DNA from: Hydrogenovibrio sp. SC-1
GTDB taxonomy: Bacteria > Pseudomonadota > Gammaproteobacteria > Thiomicrospirales > Thiomicrospiraceae
NCBI RefSeq assembly: GCF_002848135.1
Contig: NZ_PKGB01000016.1
Span: 1 to 50,769 of the forward strand
Direction: 5' to 3'
DNA length: 50,769 nucleotides
The notes under the pieces were generated by a model that saw only the letters and a program-made list of their open reading frames with translations, did no database searches and had not been told where the DNA came from. This document shows positions 9,206 through 20,365 of the stretch, in pieces; positions within the stretch are counted from its first letter, which is position 1; each line of letters starts with the position of its first letter. A program made the position numbers and the translations under genes.

Positions 9206-10600
9206 ATGTTAGAACAGCGTCGCCAGATGAACCCCGTTGAGAGAAGGGCTGCCTTCTCTATTGCAGGAATTTTTTCAACCCGAATGCTAGGGTTGTTTAT
9301 GATCTTTCCCGTTTTCGCACTGTTTGCTCAACAAGAGTTCGAAGGGGTTACCGGAACTCAAATTGGGATAGCCATTGGTATTTATGGATTAACGCAAGCG
9401 GTATTGCAAATCCCTTATGGAATGTTGTCAGATCGGTTTGGTCGTAAACCGCTCATTATTGTTGGTATGTTGGTGTTTATGGCTGGTTCCATTATCTGTG
9501 CCTTAGCTGACTCAATTGAGATGATGATTTTAGGTCGTGCAATCCAAGGGATGGGTGCAGTCGCAGCTGTTTTAATGGCAACGGTCGCGGATTTAGTGTC
9601 GGAACAGTTCCGGTTACGGGCTATGTCGATTGTGGGTATCACGATTGGTTTGTCTTTTACCGCCTCGCTGGTTGCTGGCCCTGTTTTGGGAGAGCTTTTT
9701 GGTGTTAGAGGGATTTTCTGGATTATTGCAGGCCTGGGCGTTTTAGGCATCTTTTTAGTCCTGTTTGCAGTCCCTGCGATTACCAGTCAATCCTTTCAAA
9801 GAGAGGCTGAAGCCGACCCGAGTCAATTTAAAGACGTCATCAAAAATCCACAATTATTGCGTTTAGATATCGGTGTGTTCGTGTTGCATGCAACCTTAAC
9901 CGCCATGTTTATTGCGGTTCCTTTTATGATTCGTGACCTGGCTGGTCTCAACTCATTAAGTCATTGGGAATTGTATTTGCCAGTGATGTTGTTGTCGTTT
10001 GTTTTAATGGTTCCGTTTATTATTCAAGCAGAATCTAAAGGTAGAATGAAACCCATTTTTGTGGGGGCTATTTTAACCATCGCCCTAATGCAGCTGGCGT
10101 TGTTGTATGGTGCATCTGGGTTTTGGACGCTTTTCTTGTGGTTATTAATCTTTTTTACCGCTTTTAATTTGCTTGAGGCATCGCTACCTTCTTTGGTTGT
10201 TAAGCTGTCGCCAGCTGATAAAAAAGGAACGGCCAGTGGTGTCTATTCCAGTAGTCAATTCTTTGGCGCTGCGGCGGGAGGCTTTATTGGCGGCTGGTTT
10301 TATGAGATGTATAGCCTGGAAGGACTGTTCTTATTTACCGCGGCTATCGGATTCGTCTGGTTTGTTATGGCTCAGTCCATGGCCAATCCATTGCCGTTAA
10401 GCATTGCCTCAGTACATTACTCGGTCAAATTATCTGATGCGGAACAGGAGCAGCTTAGCGAAAAACTGCTCTCTTATGATGGCGTGCATGAAGTGGTGTT
10501 TGTGATGGCTGATCAGCGCGTTTACTTTAAAATTGATCGAAAGAAAATAGATGAAATAGGTTTGGTTGCCTATCTTGAAAAAGGATTGAACGAAGCTTGA
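9206..10600 (+). CDS. YajR-like MFS transporter with C-terminal YAM domain
   Basis: A 464-residue inner-membrane major facilitator protein, probably a drug/proton antiporter. The MFS motif A DRFGRKPLI follows the second membrane segment, and about 12 hydrophobic segments fill residues 15-395. The last 65 residues are soluble and alternate strand and helix (VHYSVKLSDAEQEQL ... VYFKIDRKKIDEIG), matching the ferredoxin-like YAM domain of YajR. A TTG at 9203 is also in frame. ATG at 9206 is preferred because AGGACC lies 7 bases before it. The uvrA/MFS/ssb order is seen in other gammaproteobacteria. The substrate is unknown. Confidence 0.85.
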   Translation: MLEQRRQMNPVERRAAFSIAGIFSTRMLGLFMIFPVFALFAQQEFEGVTGTQIGIAIGIYGLTQAVLQIPYGMLSDRFGRKPLIIVGMLVFMAGSIICALADSIEMMILGRAIQGMGAVAAVLMATVADLVSEQFRLRAMSIVGITIGLSFTASLVAGPVLGELFGVRGIFWIIAGLGVLGIFLVLFAVPAITSQSFQREAEADPSQFKDVIKNPQLLRLDIGVFVLHATLTAMFIAVPFMIRDLAGLNSLSHWELYLPVMLLSFVLMVPFIIQAESKGRMKPIFVGAILTIALMQLALLYGASGFWTLFLWLLIFFTAFNLLEASLPSLVVKLSPADKKGTASGVYSSSQFFGAAAGGFIGGWFYEMYSLEGLFLFTAAIGFVWFVMAQSMANPLPLSIASVHYSVKLSDAEQEQLSEKLLSYDGVHEVVFVMADQRVYFKIDRKKIDEIGLVAYLEKGLNEA

Positions 10601-10673
10601 TTTAAAATCGCATACCCTTTTTGCTGTTAAAAAGGTATGATTTAACACTTAAAAAAGAACATGGAGAAGAACG

Positions 10674-11285
10674 ATGGCAAGAGGTGTCAATAAAGTAATC
10701 TTGGTCGGAACCCTTGGTAGAGACCCAGAGGTCAAGTATGCGGCAAATGGAAACGCGATAGCGAATTTAAATGTTGCGACCTCTGAGCAGTGGAATGATA
10801 AGGCCACAGGGCAAAAGCAAGAAAAGACCGAATGGCACCGAGTGGTCATCTTTGGTAAGTTGGCAGAGATTGCAGGTCAGTATCTAACCAAAGGTGCTCA
10901 GGTTTATTTAGAAGGGAAACTACAAACCCGAAAGTGGCAAGATCCGAATACCGGTCAGGATCGCTATTCCACCGAAGTCGTGCTCGACTTCAATGGTCAG
11001 ATGCAAATGCTGGGCGGTGGCAATCGTCAAAGTGGTGGTGATGCGCCCTATGATGCAGGTCAAGGTCATGATAATTTTTCAGCACCTGGTGCAGGTATGA
11101 ATGCGCCGGGTGGTCAGCCGAGACCACAGCCGCAACAGCAGCAGGCTGGAGGATTTGGTCAAGTCCCTCAGCACCAGCAGCCAGCACAGCAAAATTATGG
11201 TGGCCAACCACAACAAGCCTCACCAGCGCAGCAGGTTCCTGCTTACACGCCCAATGACTTTGACGATGATGATGTTCCATTCTAG
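10674..11285 (+). CDS. ssb: Single-stranded DNA-binding protein
   Basis: SSB coats single-stranded DNA in replication, repair and recombination. The OB fold occupies residues 1-112 ([18 protein letters not shown], then [12 protein letters not shown]). A long Gly/Gln/Pro-rich linker (about 115-190) follows, ending in the acidic tip DFDDDDVPF that recruits partner proteins. GGAGA precedes the ATG. At 203 residues it is slightly longer than the E. coli protein because of the linker. An intrinsic terminator follows. Confidence 0.97.
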   Translation: MARGVNKVILVGTLGRDPEVKYAANGNAIANLNVATSEQWNDKATGQKQEKTEWHRVVIFGKLAEIAGQYLTKGAQVYLEGKLQTRKWQDPNTGQDRYSTEVVLDFNGQMQMLGGGNRQSGGDAPYDAGQGHDNFSAPGAGMNAPGGQPRPQPQQQQAGGFGQVPQHQQPAQQNYGGQPQQASPAQQVPAYTPNDFDDDDVPF

Positions 11286-11321
11286 GGTTGCATGGCTCAA
11301 TGGTTGAAAAAGAATTACAAG

Positions 11322-11346
11322 AAACCCCTTTTAAAGGGGTTTTTTT
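11322..11346 (+). terminator. Intrinsic terminator after ssb
   Basis: A GC-rich stem AACCCCTT / AAGGGGTT with a short T-rich loop is followed directly by a T tract, 37 bases after the ssb stop. Confidence 0.9.
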
Positions 11347-11408
11347 ATGGATGATTTGACTCAAGCTAGTGGGGTTTTGGCCGATATTGTACATAGAGGT
11401 CACGAATT

Positions 11409-12032
11409 ATGAGTAAATCGAATATCACACCGGCATTACGGTATTTTTTCAAAAAATTAGAACGTAAATCGGACGAGTTTTATCAAGTCGAACAGGGTCG
11501 AAATGTCAAAGCGAACGAAGTGCCATTTGATGAGGTTGAACGGTTTGCAAGAGCCATTATGACTCAGAATATCTTTATTCATACGGTGGGCATTAATGGA
11601 AAGCATGAGTCCACTATTTTAACCAAAGCCATGTTTAGTATTAATAAAGTGGTTAGGCTTTATTACAGTACAACCTTGGATGAAAATAATCAGGGGTATA
11701 TTCGTATTCGTCCTGATAGTGTTCAACAGCTGATTCTGGTTGAACGCTTGCATGGTTTTAGGCCAACACCAGAATTGCTCTATGCCAGTCTGGATGAATG
11801 TCATGTGATCCGGTTTTTTATCAGTTGGCTAATGCGTCGCATTGATTGGGATAAGACGAAGGTGTCTAATCTAGACTTGTATAAAGAGTTTGTGGAAATT
11901 GAGCGTAAAGAAATTGAAGACGAAATTGCGGTTCAGCAAGTGGAGAAACAGCAGGCTGAATTAAAGTCGGCAATTAAAAAGCATTTCCCCGATCAGAAAA
12001 AGGTGCCGACTAAAGTCTTGTCCGACAAATAA
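11409..12032 (+). CDS. Hypothetical protein, 207 aa
   Basis: Not recognised. No signal peptide or membrane segment is visible, so it is probably cytoplasmic. Residues 1-150 look globular with mixed helix and strand (VERFARAIMTQNIFIHTVG, LHGFRPTPELLYASLDECHV). From about 155 to 200 the protein becomes a highly charged, probably coiled-coil helix rich in E, K and Q. It has codon use like its neighbours and a weak AGAGGT ribosome site before ATG. It stands alone between the ssb terminator and the convergent ispB. The start could also lie a few codons away, but the ATG is well placed. Confidence 0.75.
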   Translation: MSKSNITPALRYFFKKLERKSDEFYQVEQGRNVKANEVPFDEVERFARAIMTQNIFIHTVGINGKHESTILTKAMFSINKVVRLYYSTTLDENNQGYIRIRPDSVQQLILVERLHGFRPTPELLYASLDECHVIRFFISWLMRRIDWDKTKVSNLDLYKEFVEIERKEIEDEIAVQQVEKQQAELKSAIKKHFPDQKKVPTKVLSDK

Positions 12033-12053
12033 CGACTTCAGCTGATGGAGAGC

Positions 12054-13019
12054 TTAGTGGTTGCGATGAATCGCAAGGTTTGCTAACGAGATTAAAGCGT
12101 TTTTGTATGAAGAGTCAGGAAAATCTGAAATGGCTTGTTTGGCTTTTTTCACCTCTTCAGCAGCAACTTGTTGGGTGTAATCAATCGCGCCAGTTCTTTG
12201 AATAGCTTCAGTGACTTCTTTTAATAGCGAAATGCCTTCTGTCTCAATGGCTCTACGGACTAGTAATTTGTCTGCTTCTGTGCCGGTTTCCAAGACATAA
12301 ATTAACGGGAGCGTGGGTTTGCCTTCGGCTAAATCATCGCCTAAATTCTTACCAAGTGTAGAGGCATCCGCCATATAATCGAGAGCATCATCGATAAGCT
12401 GAAAGGCGGCACCTAGGTGGCGTCCATATTCAGTTAAACAGTTTTCGAATTCCGGTGTTTCGGCAAGGACGGCGCCAAGATGGGTTGCGGCTTCAAATAG
12501 TTTTGCTGTTTTTCGATGAATGACCTCCATATAGCGCTCGGTTGAGGTATCTGCATCATGACAGTTTAAAAGTTGGAGTACTTCGCCTTCAGCAATAACA
12601 TTGGTGGTTTCGGATAAGATTTCCATGACGCGCATATTGCCGGGTTCAACCATCATTTCAAAAGAGCGCGAATACAAAAAGTCTCCAACAAGTACGCTGG
12701 CCGCATTGCCCCAGACTTCGTTTGCTGTTTGGTTGCCTCGACGGGTCGTTGATTCATCGACCACGTCGTCATGTAATAAGGTAGACGTATGGATAAACTC
12801 AATCACGGCTGCCAGTGTCAGGTGATGTTGGCCTTGGTAGCCACAAGCTCTTGCTGTGAGTAGAACCAGTAATGGTCTTAAGCGCTTGCCGCCACTATTA
12901 ATGATGTAATGACCAATTTGATTGATCAGGACAACATCGGAAGCCAATTTTGACAAGATCAACTGATCTGTGGCTTGAATATCATCTTGAATGAGGGCGC
13001 GTATTTCAGAGAGTGTCAT
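12054..13019 (-). CDS. ispB: Polyprenyl (octaprenyl) diphosphate synthase
   Basis: IspB makes the long isoprenoid side chain of ubiquinone from FPP and IPP. Both aspartate-rich motifs are present: LLHDDVVDESTTRRG near residue 80 and QLIDDALDYM near 210. A GGKRLRPLLVLL block near residue 45 binds the substrate diphosphate. The 321-residue length is normal, but the product chain length cannot be read from the sequence. It is divergent from rplU-rpmA-obgE, the usual arrangement in gammaproteobacteria. Confidence 0.93.
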   Translation of the reverse strand: MTLSEIRALIQDDIQATDQLILSKLASDVVLINQIGHYIINSGGKRLRPLLVLLTARACGYQGQHHLTLAAVIEFIHTSTLLHDDVVDESTTRRGNQTANEVWGNAASVLVGDFLYSRSFEMMVEPGNMRVMEILSETTNVIAEGEVLQLLNCHDADTSTERYMEVIHRKTAKLFEAATHLGAVLAETPEFENCLTEYGRHLGAAFQLIDDALDYMADASTLGKNLGDDLAEGKPTLPLIYVLETGTEADKLLVRRAIETEGISLLKEVTEAIQRTGAIDYTQQVAAEEVKKAKQAISDFPDSSYKNALISLANLAIHRNH

Positions 13020-13063
13020 AGTATTATGAGTTTAAATTAAAACCAATCTCGTTAAAACGCTAA

Positions 13064-13092
13064 AGTGTAGTATGAATTGCATGATAAGCAAA
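13064..13092 (-). promoter_or_regulatory. Probable ispB promoter
   Basis: On the minus strand TTTGCT and TACACT are separated by 17 bases, with the -10 box 45 bases upstream of the ispB start. This is a moderate match to sigma-70; a TTGACA further upstream has no -10 box at proper spacing. Confidence 0.4.
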
Positions 13093-13172
13093 GCTGTAAT
13101 TGTTTTTTTGTCAAAAAAAATCATAGCGAAAGCAAGCCTGGTCCGAAAAAGAAAATATTTTTATAATGAAGT

Positions 13173-13201
13173 TTGACCTGGTGCTTAAAACCATATATAA
13201 T
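13173..13201 (+). promoter_or_regulatory. Strong sigma-70 promoter of rplU-rpmA
   Basis: TTGACC, a 17-base spacer and TATAAT. Transcription would start near 13208, giving an rplU leader of about 72 bases. Confidence 0.85.
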
Positions 13202-13279
13202 CCCGCCTTTGCCGTTTCTGACGGTGTGAAAAACAGAATTATTGAATTGGAATATTAACAAAACCGGGAGTTTCCAAAT

Positions 13280-13594
13280 ATGTATGCGGTAATTAAAACC
13301 GGTGGTAAGCAATATCGTGTTCGTGAAGGACAAGTGATACGCGTTGAGTCCCTAAATGCAAACGAAGGGGATACCGTAGAATTTGATCAAGTCATGATGG
13401 TTGGAGAAGGTGCTGACATTCAGTTGGGTGCACCTCTTGTTGAAGGGGCAAAGGTTGCAGCGACTGTTAAAGAAAACGGTCGTGGTAAAAAAGTCACCAT
13501 TATCAAGTTCCGTCGTCGTAAAAACAGATCACGCACTAAGCAAGGCCATCGTCAAAACTATACTGAAGTTGAAATTACAGGTATTTCAGCTTAA
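13280..13594 (+). CDS. rplU: 50S ribosomal protein L21
   Basis: L21 binds 23S rRNA in the large subunit. The protein opens [18 protein letters not shown] and contains [21 protein letters not shown]-type basic C-terminal residues, both diagnostic. The length of 104 residues is normal. A GGGAG element sits about 10 bases before ATG. It is first in the rplU-rpmA unit under a strong promoter. Confidence 0.98.
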   Translation: MYAVIKTGGKQYRVREGQVIRVESLNANEGDTVEFDQVMMVGEGADIQLGAPLVEGAKVAATVKENGRGKKVTIIKFRRRKNRSRTKQGHRQNYTEVEITGISA

Positions 13595-13688
13595 TTTTAA
13601 CGTTTTATTTTTTAGACGTTATTCGATTAATTGAAACTTGATCTTGTTTCTGAGTAGGGAACAAGCAGGTTAAATAGGAGATGTCACC

Positions 13689-13946
13689 ATGGCTCATAAA
13701 AAGGCTGCAGGTAGTACTAAAAACGGTCGCGATTCCAATGCCAAACGATTGGGTGTAAAACGTTTTGGTGGTGAACAAGTTTCAGCAGGAAGCATTATCG
13801 TACGTCAGCGTGGGACTAAGTTTCATGCGGGCACGAACGTTGGTCGTGGCAAAGATGATACTTTGTTTGCAAAAGAAAGCGGTGAAGTTGCTTTTGTTAC
13901 CAAAGGTAAGCCACTTCGCACTTATGTAACCATTCAAACAAACTAA
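13689..13946 (+). CDS. rpmA: 50S ribosomal protein L27
   Basis: L27 reaches the peptidyl-transferase centre with its N-terminal tail. It begins [16 protein letters not shown] without the cleaved leader found in Firmicutes, and includes [14 protein letters not shown] near residues 38-51. At 85 residues it matches the family. A good AGGAG ribosome site precedes it. A terminator follows. Confidence 0.98.
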   Translation: MAHKKAAGSTKNGRDSNAKRLGVKRFGGEQVSAGSIIVRQRGTKFHAGTNVGRGKDDTLFAKESGEVAFVTKGKPLRTYVTIQTN

Positions 13947-13970
13947 GAAATCTGTTTAAATGGTTCTAAA

Positions 13971-13998
13971 AAAACCCCGGCTGGTTCGGGGTTTTTTT
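13971..13998 (+). terminator. Intrinsic terminator after rpmA
   Basis: Stem AAAACCCCG / CGGGGTTTT around a 7-base loop, followed by a T tract. It separates rplU-rpmA from obgE, so obgE depends on read-through or on a promoter in the 115 bases before it. Confidence 0.92.
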
Positions 13999-14071
13999 GT
14001 TTCTGATCAAAAAATTTGTCAAGGTTGGTTAAAATAGGGCTTTACGGGGTTCTTGTAGCGCTGCGGCGTAG

Positions 14072-15160
<1,089 letters not shown>

Positions 15161-15162
15161 CC

Positions 15163-16299
15163 ATGTTAACTCGTACCGATATTTCCAAAAAATCCCGTCG
15201 TTGGGTGGTTAAAATTGGCAGCGCATTACTCACCAATGATGGTCAGGGTTTAAATCGCGCCGCTTTGGCGCAATGGGTTGTGCAAATGGTGGCGTTGCGT
15301 GAACAGGGAATTGAATTGGTAATCGTTTCCTCGGGTTCAGTTGCAGAAGGTATGCAACGTTTGGGTTGGGTAAAGCGTCCCTCGGCCATTAACGAGCTTC
15401 AGGCAGCAGCAGCAGTTGGGCAGATGGGGTTGGTGCAAGCCTATGAATCGGAATTTGCAAAAAATGGTATTCATACTGCACAAATCCTGATGACGCATGA
15501 TGACTTATCCAATCGGGCACGTTATCTCAATGCCTCTAATACCCTTCAGACACTACTAGAACATGGTGTTGTTCCTGTCATTAATGAGAATGATACGGTG
15601 GTGACGGATGAAATACGGTTCGGAGATAATGATACGCTTGCAGCATTAACGGCGAATTTAGTTTCAGCGGATGTTTTGGTTATTCTGACCGATCAGCAAG
15701 GCCTTTATGACGATAATCCCCGTTCAAACCCTCAGGCCAAGCTCATTACTGAGGCTCAGGTCAGTCGTAAAGATATTGAAACCATGGCCAGTCCTGAAGG
15801 CGGGCATTTAGGTAAGGGTGGGATGTATACCAAGGTTATGGCTGCGAAGCGTGCAGCGCGCTCAGGTACAGCAACCTATATTGCCTCTGGTCGAGAGGAT
15901 AACGTCTTGCCTCGGTTGCTTTCCGGTGAAGTCGGTTTGGGAACCTTGTTGATTCCAGACTTAGAGCCAATGACGGCTAAAAAGCGTTGGTTAGCTGGAC
16001 ACTTGCAGGCGAAAGGACAGTTGGTGCTAGATGAAGGTGCTGTCAAAGCACTGCAATCCTCAGGAAAGAGTCTATTGCCAATTGGGGTTGTGGGTTTTTC
16101 TGGGCAGTTCAAACGAGGTGAATTGGTTATTTGTGTGAATGAGCATAACCAAGAAATCGCTCGTGGTTTAGTGAACTACGCTTATTTTGAGGTGAAGCAG
16201 ATTATGGGGCATGCGTCTGCTGAAATTGACGGTTTATTAGGTTATAGCGAAGGTGAGTTTTTAATTCATTGCGATAACTTGGTGATAGCTGAACAGTAA
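15163..16299 (+). CDS. proB: Glutamate 5-kinase
   Basis: ProB phosphorylates glutamate as the first step of proline synthesis. The amino-acid kinase domain covers about residues 1-260 ([33 protein letters not shown]). A C-terminal PUA domain covers about 280-378 ([21 protein letters not shown]). The 378 residues match the two-domain form. It follows obgE almost without gap, which is common in this class. Confidence 0.96.
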   Translation: MLTRTDISKKSRRWVVKIGSALLTNDGQGLNRAALAQWVVQMVALREQGIELVIVSSGSVAEGMQRLGWVKRPSAINELQAAAAVGQMGLVQAYESEFAKNGIHTAQILMTHDDLSNRARYLNASNTLQTLLEHGVVPVINENDTVVTDEIRFGDNDTLAALTANLVSADVLVILTDQQGLYDDNPRSNPQAKLITEAQVSRKDIETMASPEGGHLGKGGMYTKVMAAKRAARSGTATYIASGREDNVLPRLLSGEVGLGTLLIPDLEPMTAKKRWLAGHLQAKGQLVLDEGAVKALQSSGKSLLPIGVVGFSGQFKRGELVICVNEHNQEIARGLVNYAYFEVKQIMGHASAEIDGLLGYSEGEFLIHCDNLVIAEQ

Positions 16300-16354
16300 A
16301 TTTTCTTTTTTGTCGTGAAATCCGCTTTAGCATTTTCTATTTGTCAATATCTAT

Positions 16355-16374
16355 AGTAACCAGGCCTGGTTACT
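16355..16374. repeat. Palindromic repeat copy 2, between proB and groES
   Basis: A perfect 20-base palindrome with the ACCAGGCCTGGT core, 55 bases after the proB stop. Its outer arms read GTA/TAC instead of the TGA/TCA of copy 1, so both sides have changed together. No long T tract follows. Confidence 0.88.
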
Positions 16375-16494
16375 TTCAATGCCATTTTTGCCGGTATTCC
16401 ACTCTTTTTTCGCTCTGAGCTGGTTCGGAGTCCGCATAAATCAGTTATTTTTTCAATCTGTCTCTTGAAAATAATTTGTTTGTCACTATAAGGG

Positions 16495-16522
16495 TTGACA
16501 CTGATTCATCAATCAATAAAAT
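16495..16522 (+). promoter_or_regulatory. groESL promoter
   Basis: TTGACA, 16-base spacer, TAAAAT. It lies directly before the CIRCE operator, so HrcA bound there would block initiation. A CTTGAA further upstream has no convincing sigma-32 -10 partner. The 309-base proB/groES gap contains the palindromic repeat, this promoter and CIRCE. Confidence 0.8.
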
Positions 16523-16524
16523 AA

Positions 16525-16551
16525 TTAGCACTCTCTGTGATAGAGTGCTAA
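16525..16551 (+). promoter_or_regulatory. CIRCE operator (HrcA binding site)
   Basis: Perfect inverted repeat TTAGCACTC, 9 bases, GAGTGCTAA, identical to the CIRCE consensus. It overlaps the expected start of the groESL transcript. HrcA itself is not encoded in this window. Confidence 0.97.
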
Positions 16552-16608
16552 TTTAACTGTATTTGGTAGTCTAACACCTTGAATTATTTATTTTATTAGG
16601 AGAAATAC

Positions 16609-16899
16609 ATGAATATTAAACCGCTACATGATCGTGTTGTGATTCGACAAGTAGAAGAACAAAAAGAATCAGCTGGTGGGATTTTATTGCCCGGCTCAGC
16701 ACAAGAACAAGAAAATATGGGTGAAGTGGTTGCCGTTGGTCCAGGTAAAGCAGCTGACAGCGGTTCGATTGTTGCCATGACGGTCAAAGTGGGTGACAAA
16801 GTCATGTTTGGACAATATTCTGGTCAGGAAGTAAAAGATGATAAAGGCGATACGCTAAAAGTGATGCGTGAAGACGATATTATCGCAATCATTGACTAA
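16609..16899 (+). CDS. groES: Co-chaperonin GroES
   Basis: GroES is the seven-subunit lid of the GroEL folding chamber. The protein opens MNIKPLHDRVVIRQVE, with the mobile loop region ESAGGILLPGSAQE at about residues 20-33. The 96 residues are normal. TAGGAG precedes the ATG. It is co-transcribed with groEL under CIRCE control. Confidence 0.98.
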   Translation: MNIKPLHDRVVIRQVEEQKESAGGILLPGSAQEQENMGEVVAVGPGKAADSGSIVAMTVKVGDKVMFGQYSGQEVKDDKGDTLKVMREDDIIAIID

Positions 16900-16948
16900 G
16901 TGACCTATCGATTCATAATCGGTTAACGAATTAATAGAAAGGATTTAA

Positions 16949-18592
<1,644 letters not shown>

Positions 18593-18617
18593 CTTAATCG
18601 CTCATCACTTGATGTTC

Positions 18618-18649
18618 AAAAAGCCCCTCTTGGTTGAGGGGTTTTTTTT
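18618..18649 (+). terminator. Intrinsic terminator after groEL
   Basis: Stem CCCCTC / GAGGGG with a 6-base loop, extended by AAAAAG pairing with the T tract (T8). Confidence 0.93.
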
Positions 18650-18724
18650 GAACTCAAAAAGCTGAGATTTCGTTAGAAACCTATCAGTGATAGAATAAGG
18701 CTTCATCTAAATGGAAGAAACCGA

Positions 18725-19774
18725 ATGGAACAAGTGACATATAAAGTAGGAATTGTTGGGGGGACTGGCTACACCGGTGTCGAACTTTTGAGATTACTGG
18801 CAAACCACCCTGCAGTGGACGTGGTCGCCATTACATCGCGCAGCGAAGCGGGGATGTCTGTCTCCGATTTGTATCCAAATTTACGAGGCTATTACGATTT
18901 GGCTTTCTCGGAGCCCTCTGAAGCCGTATTGTTAGGGTGTGATGTGGTGTTTTTTGCAACCCCTCATGGTGTTGCGATGGAGATGGCCCCGAAGTTAATC
19001 GCCGCTGGCGTCAAAGTCATCGATTTAGCGGCTGATTTCCGAATAGAAGATATGGAAACCTTTTCCAAATGGTATGGTTTAGAGCATAGCTGTCCTGACG
19101 TTATGTCAGACGTGGCCTATGGATTACCAGAACTCTTTCGAGATCAAATTCGGCAAGCCAAAGTGGTTGCGAACCCTGGGTGTTATCCGACCAGTATTTT
19201 GTTGGCTGCTGTGCCTTTATTGCGGTCAGGCCTGGTCAGTTTAGATGGTGTTGTTGCTGATGGTAAGTCTGGTGTCAGTGGTGCGGGTAGAGGTGCCAAT
19301 GTGGCGATGTTGGGTGCGGAAATGAGTGAAAGCTTTAAAGCTTATGGGGCAAAAGGGCATCGTCATCTACCTGAAATGAAAGAAAAGCTTCACCAACTTG
19401 TCGATCAACCCGTTGATTTGACCTTTGTGCCGCATCTGGTACCGATGGTTCGGGGAATGGAGTCGAGTGTGTATTTGACGTTAACTGCCGATGCCAGTGA
19501 AGCGGCACTACATTCAATATTGGAGACCACTTATGAAGATGAGCCTTTTGTGGATGTGATGCCATTGGGGAGCTTGCCAGAAACAAGGATGGTCAAAGGG
19601 TCGAATATGTGTCGTTTGGCTGTTTATCGTCCCCAAGGTGGTTCAAAGGTTGTGGTGTTGTCCGTGATTGATAATCTAGTGAAAGGCGCAGCCGGTCAAG
19701 CCGTGCAGAATATGAATATTCTCTTGGATTTGCCTGAAACGCTTGCCTTAGAACAGGTTGCACTCATGCCGTAG
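18725..19774 (+). CDS. argC: N-acetyl-gamma-glutamyl-phosphate reductase
   Basis: ArgC reduces N-acetylglutamyl phosphate with NADPH in arginine synthesis. It has the Rossmann start [18 protein letters not shown], the catalytic cysteine in NPGCYPTS near residue 155, and the [10 protein letters not shown] loop near 181. The 349 residues match the common form. It stands alone behind the groEL terminator, and other arg genes are not in the window. Confidence 0.96.
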   Translation: MEQVTYKVGIVGGTGYTGVELLRLLANHPAVDVVAITSRSEAGMSVSDLYPNLRGYYDLAFSEPSEAVLLGCDVVFFATPHGVAMEMAPKLIAAGVKVIDLAADFRIEDMETFSKWYGLEHSCPDVMSDVAYGLPELFRDQIRQAKVVANPGCYPTSILLAAVPLLRSGLVSLDGVVADGKSGVSGAGRGANVAMLGAEMSESFKAYGAKGHRHLPEMKEKLHQLVDQPVDLTFVPHLVPMVRGMESSVYLTLTADASEAALHSILETTYEDEPFVDVMPLGSLPETRMVKGSNMCRLAVYRPQGGSKVVVLSVIDNLVKGAAGQAVQNMNILLDLPETLALEQVALMP

Positions 19775-19832
19775 TGGGTTGCTTGTGGTGGCAAGACTCT
19801 CAGGGTGTTATCACTTTATTGTGTTTAGATTC

Positions 19833-19861
19833 GTGACGGCTTGCAATGCATTTGTTACAAT
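19833..19861 (+). promoter_or_regulatory. Probable erpA promoter
   Basis: GTGACG and TACAAT are separated by 17 bases, and the -10 box is preceded by TGT, giving an extended -10. The predicted start is about 30 bases before the erpA ATG. No IscR-type site was recognised with confidence. Confidence 0.5.
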
Positions 19862-19896
19862 TGTTTTTTAGATTGCCATTCAGTTAGGAGACGATC

Positions 19897-20238
19897 ATGT
19901 CTGAAATGCCAACCCCTGTTAACTTTACCGAAGCAGCTGCTGAGAAGGTCAGTGGATTAATTCAAGATGAAGGTAATCCTGAATTAAAATTACGTGTCTA
20001 TATTACGGGTGGGGGCTGTTCTGGATTCCAATATGGCTTCACGTTTGATGAGTCCCAAACAGAAGATGATACCGTTGTCGAAAAAGAAGGTGTGAAGCTT
20101 ATGATTGATCCAATGAGCTTTCAGTACCTTGTCGGTGCTAAAATTGATTATGTTGAAGACTTGCAAGGCGCGCGCTTTGTGATTGAAAATCCAAATGCCA
20201 CCACCACCTGTGGTTGTGGTTCCTCTTTTGGTGTTTAA
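19897..20238 (+). CDS. erpA: Iron-sulfur cluster insertion protein ErpA
   Basis: ErpA is an A-type carrier that delivers [Fe-S] clusters to apoproteins, including IspG/IspH of the MEP pathway in enterics. The three cluster cysteines are present: GGGCSGFQY near residue 40 and TTCGCGSSF at the C-terminus. At 113 residues and with the FTEAAAEKV start, it matches ErpA better than IscA. A clear AGGAG precedes ATG. In many relatives anmK and the M23 peptidase follow directly, but here citrate synthase intervenes. Confidence 0.93.
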   Translation: MSEMPTPVNFTEAAAEKVSGLIQDEGNPELKLRVYITGGGCSGFQYGFTFDESQTEDDTVVEKEGVKLMIDPMSFQYLVGAKIDYVEDLQGARFVIENPNATTTCGCGSSFGV

Positions 20239-20365
20239 CGAAACTCAGTACACCAAGGCAAATCGATTATTTTAACCAAGCGCACAGTTTCTCACTAGCG
20301 CTTTATGCTTGGCTCATGCCTGATTGAAAGCAGCCAGCATTTTCACCAATGATTAGGGTTTAGTT

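Noticed and set aside
9729-9745. A 17-base stretch in the MFS gene identical to part of palindrome copy 4 (CAGGCCTGGGCGTTTTA)
   Set aside because: It lacks the left arm and encodes an ordinary Gly/Leu/Val membrane segment (IAGLGVLG), so coding constraint explains it; kept only as a possible half-copy.
10612-10638. Imperfect inverted repeat (ATACC plus T5, paired with A5 plus GGTAT) between the MFS gene and ssb
   Set aside because: A/T-rich stem with a bulge and no T tail; neither a terminator nor a known operator can be supported.
10990-11403. 137-codon minus-strand frame opposite ssb
   Set aside because: It is a shadow of the repetitive Gly/Gln linker of ssb, with His-rich low complexity and no ribosome site.
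16463-16490. CTTGAA-type sigma-32 -35 box upstream of groES
   Set aside because: No CCCCAT-like -10 box at proper spacing; the sigma-70 promoter with CIRCE explains control.
19226-19241. GGTCAGGCCTGGTCAG inside argC, similar to the palindrome core
   Set aside because: The left arm does not match ACCAGG and there are no A/T flanks; it encodes a normal ArgC segment.
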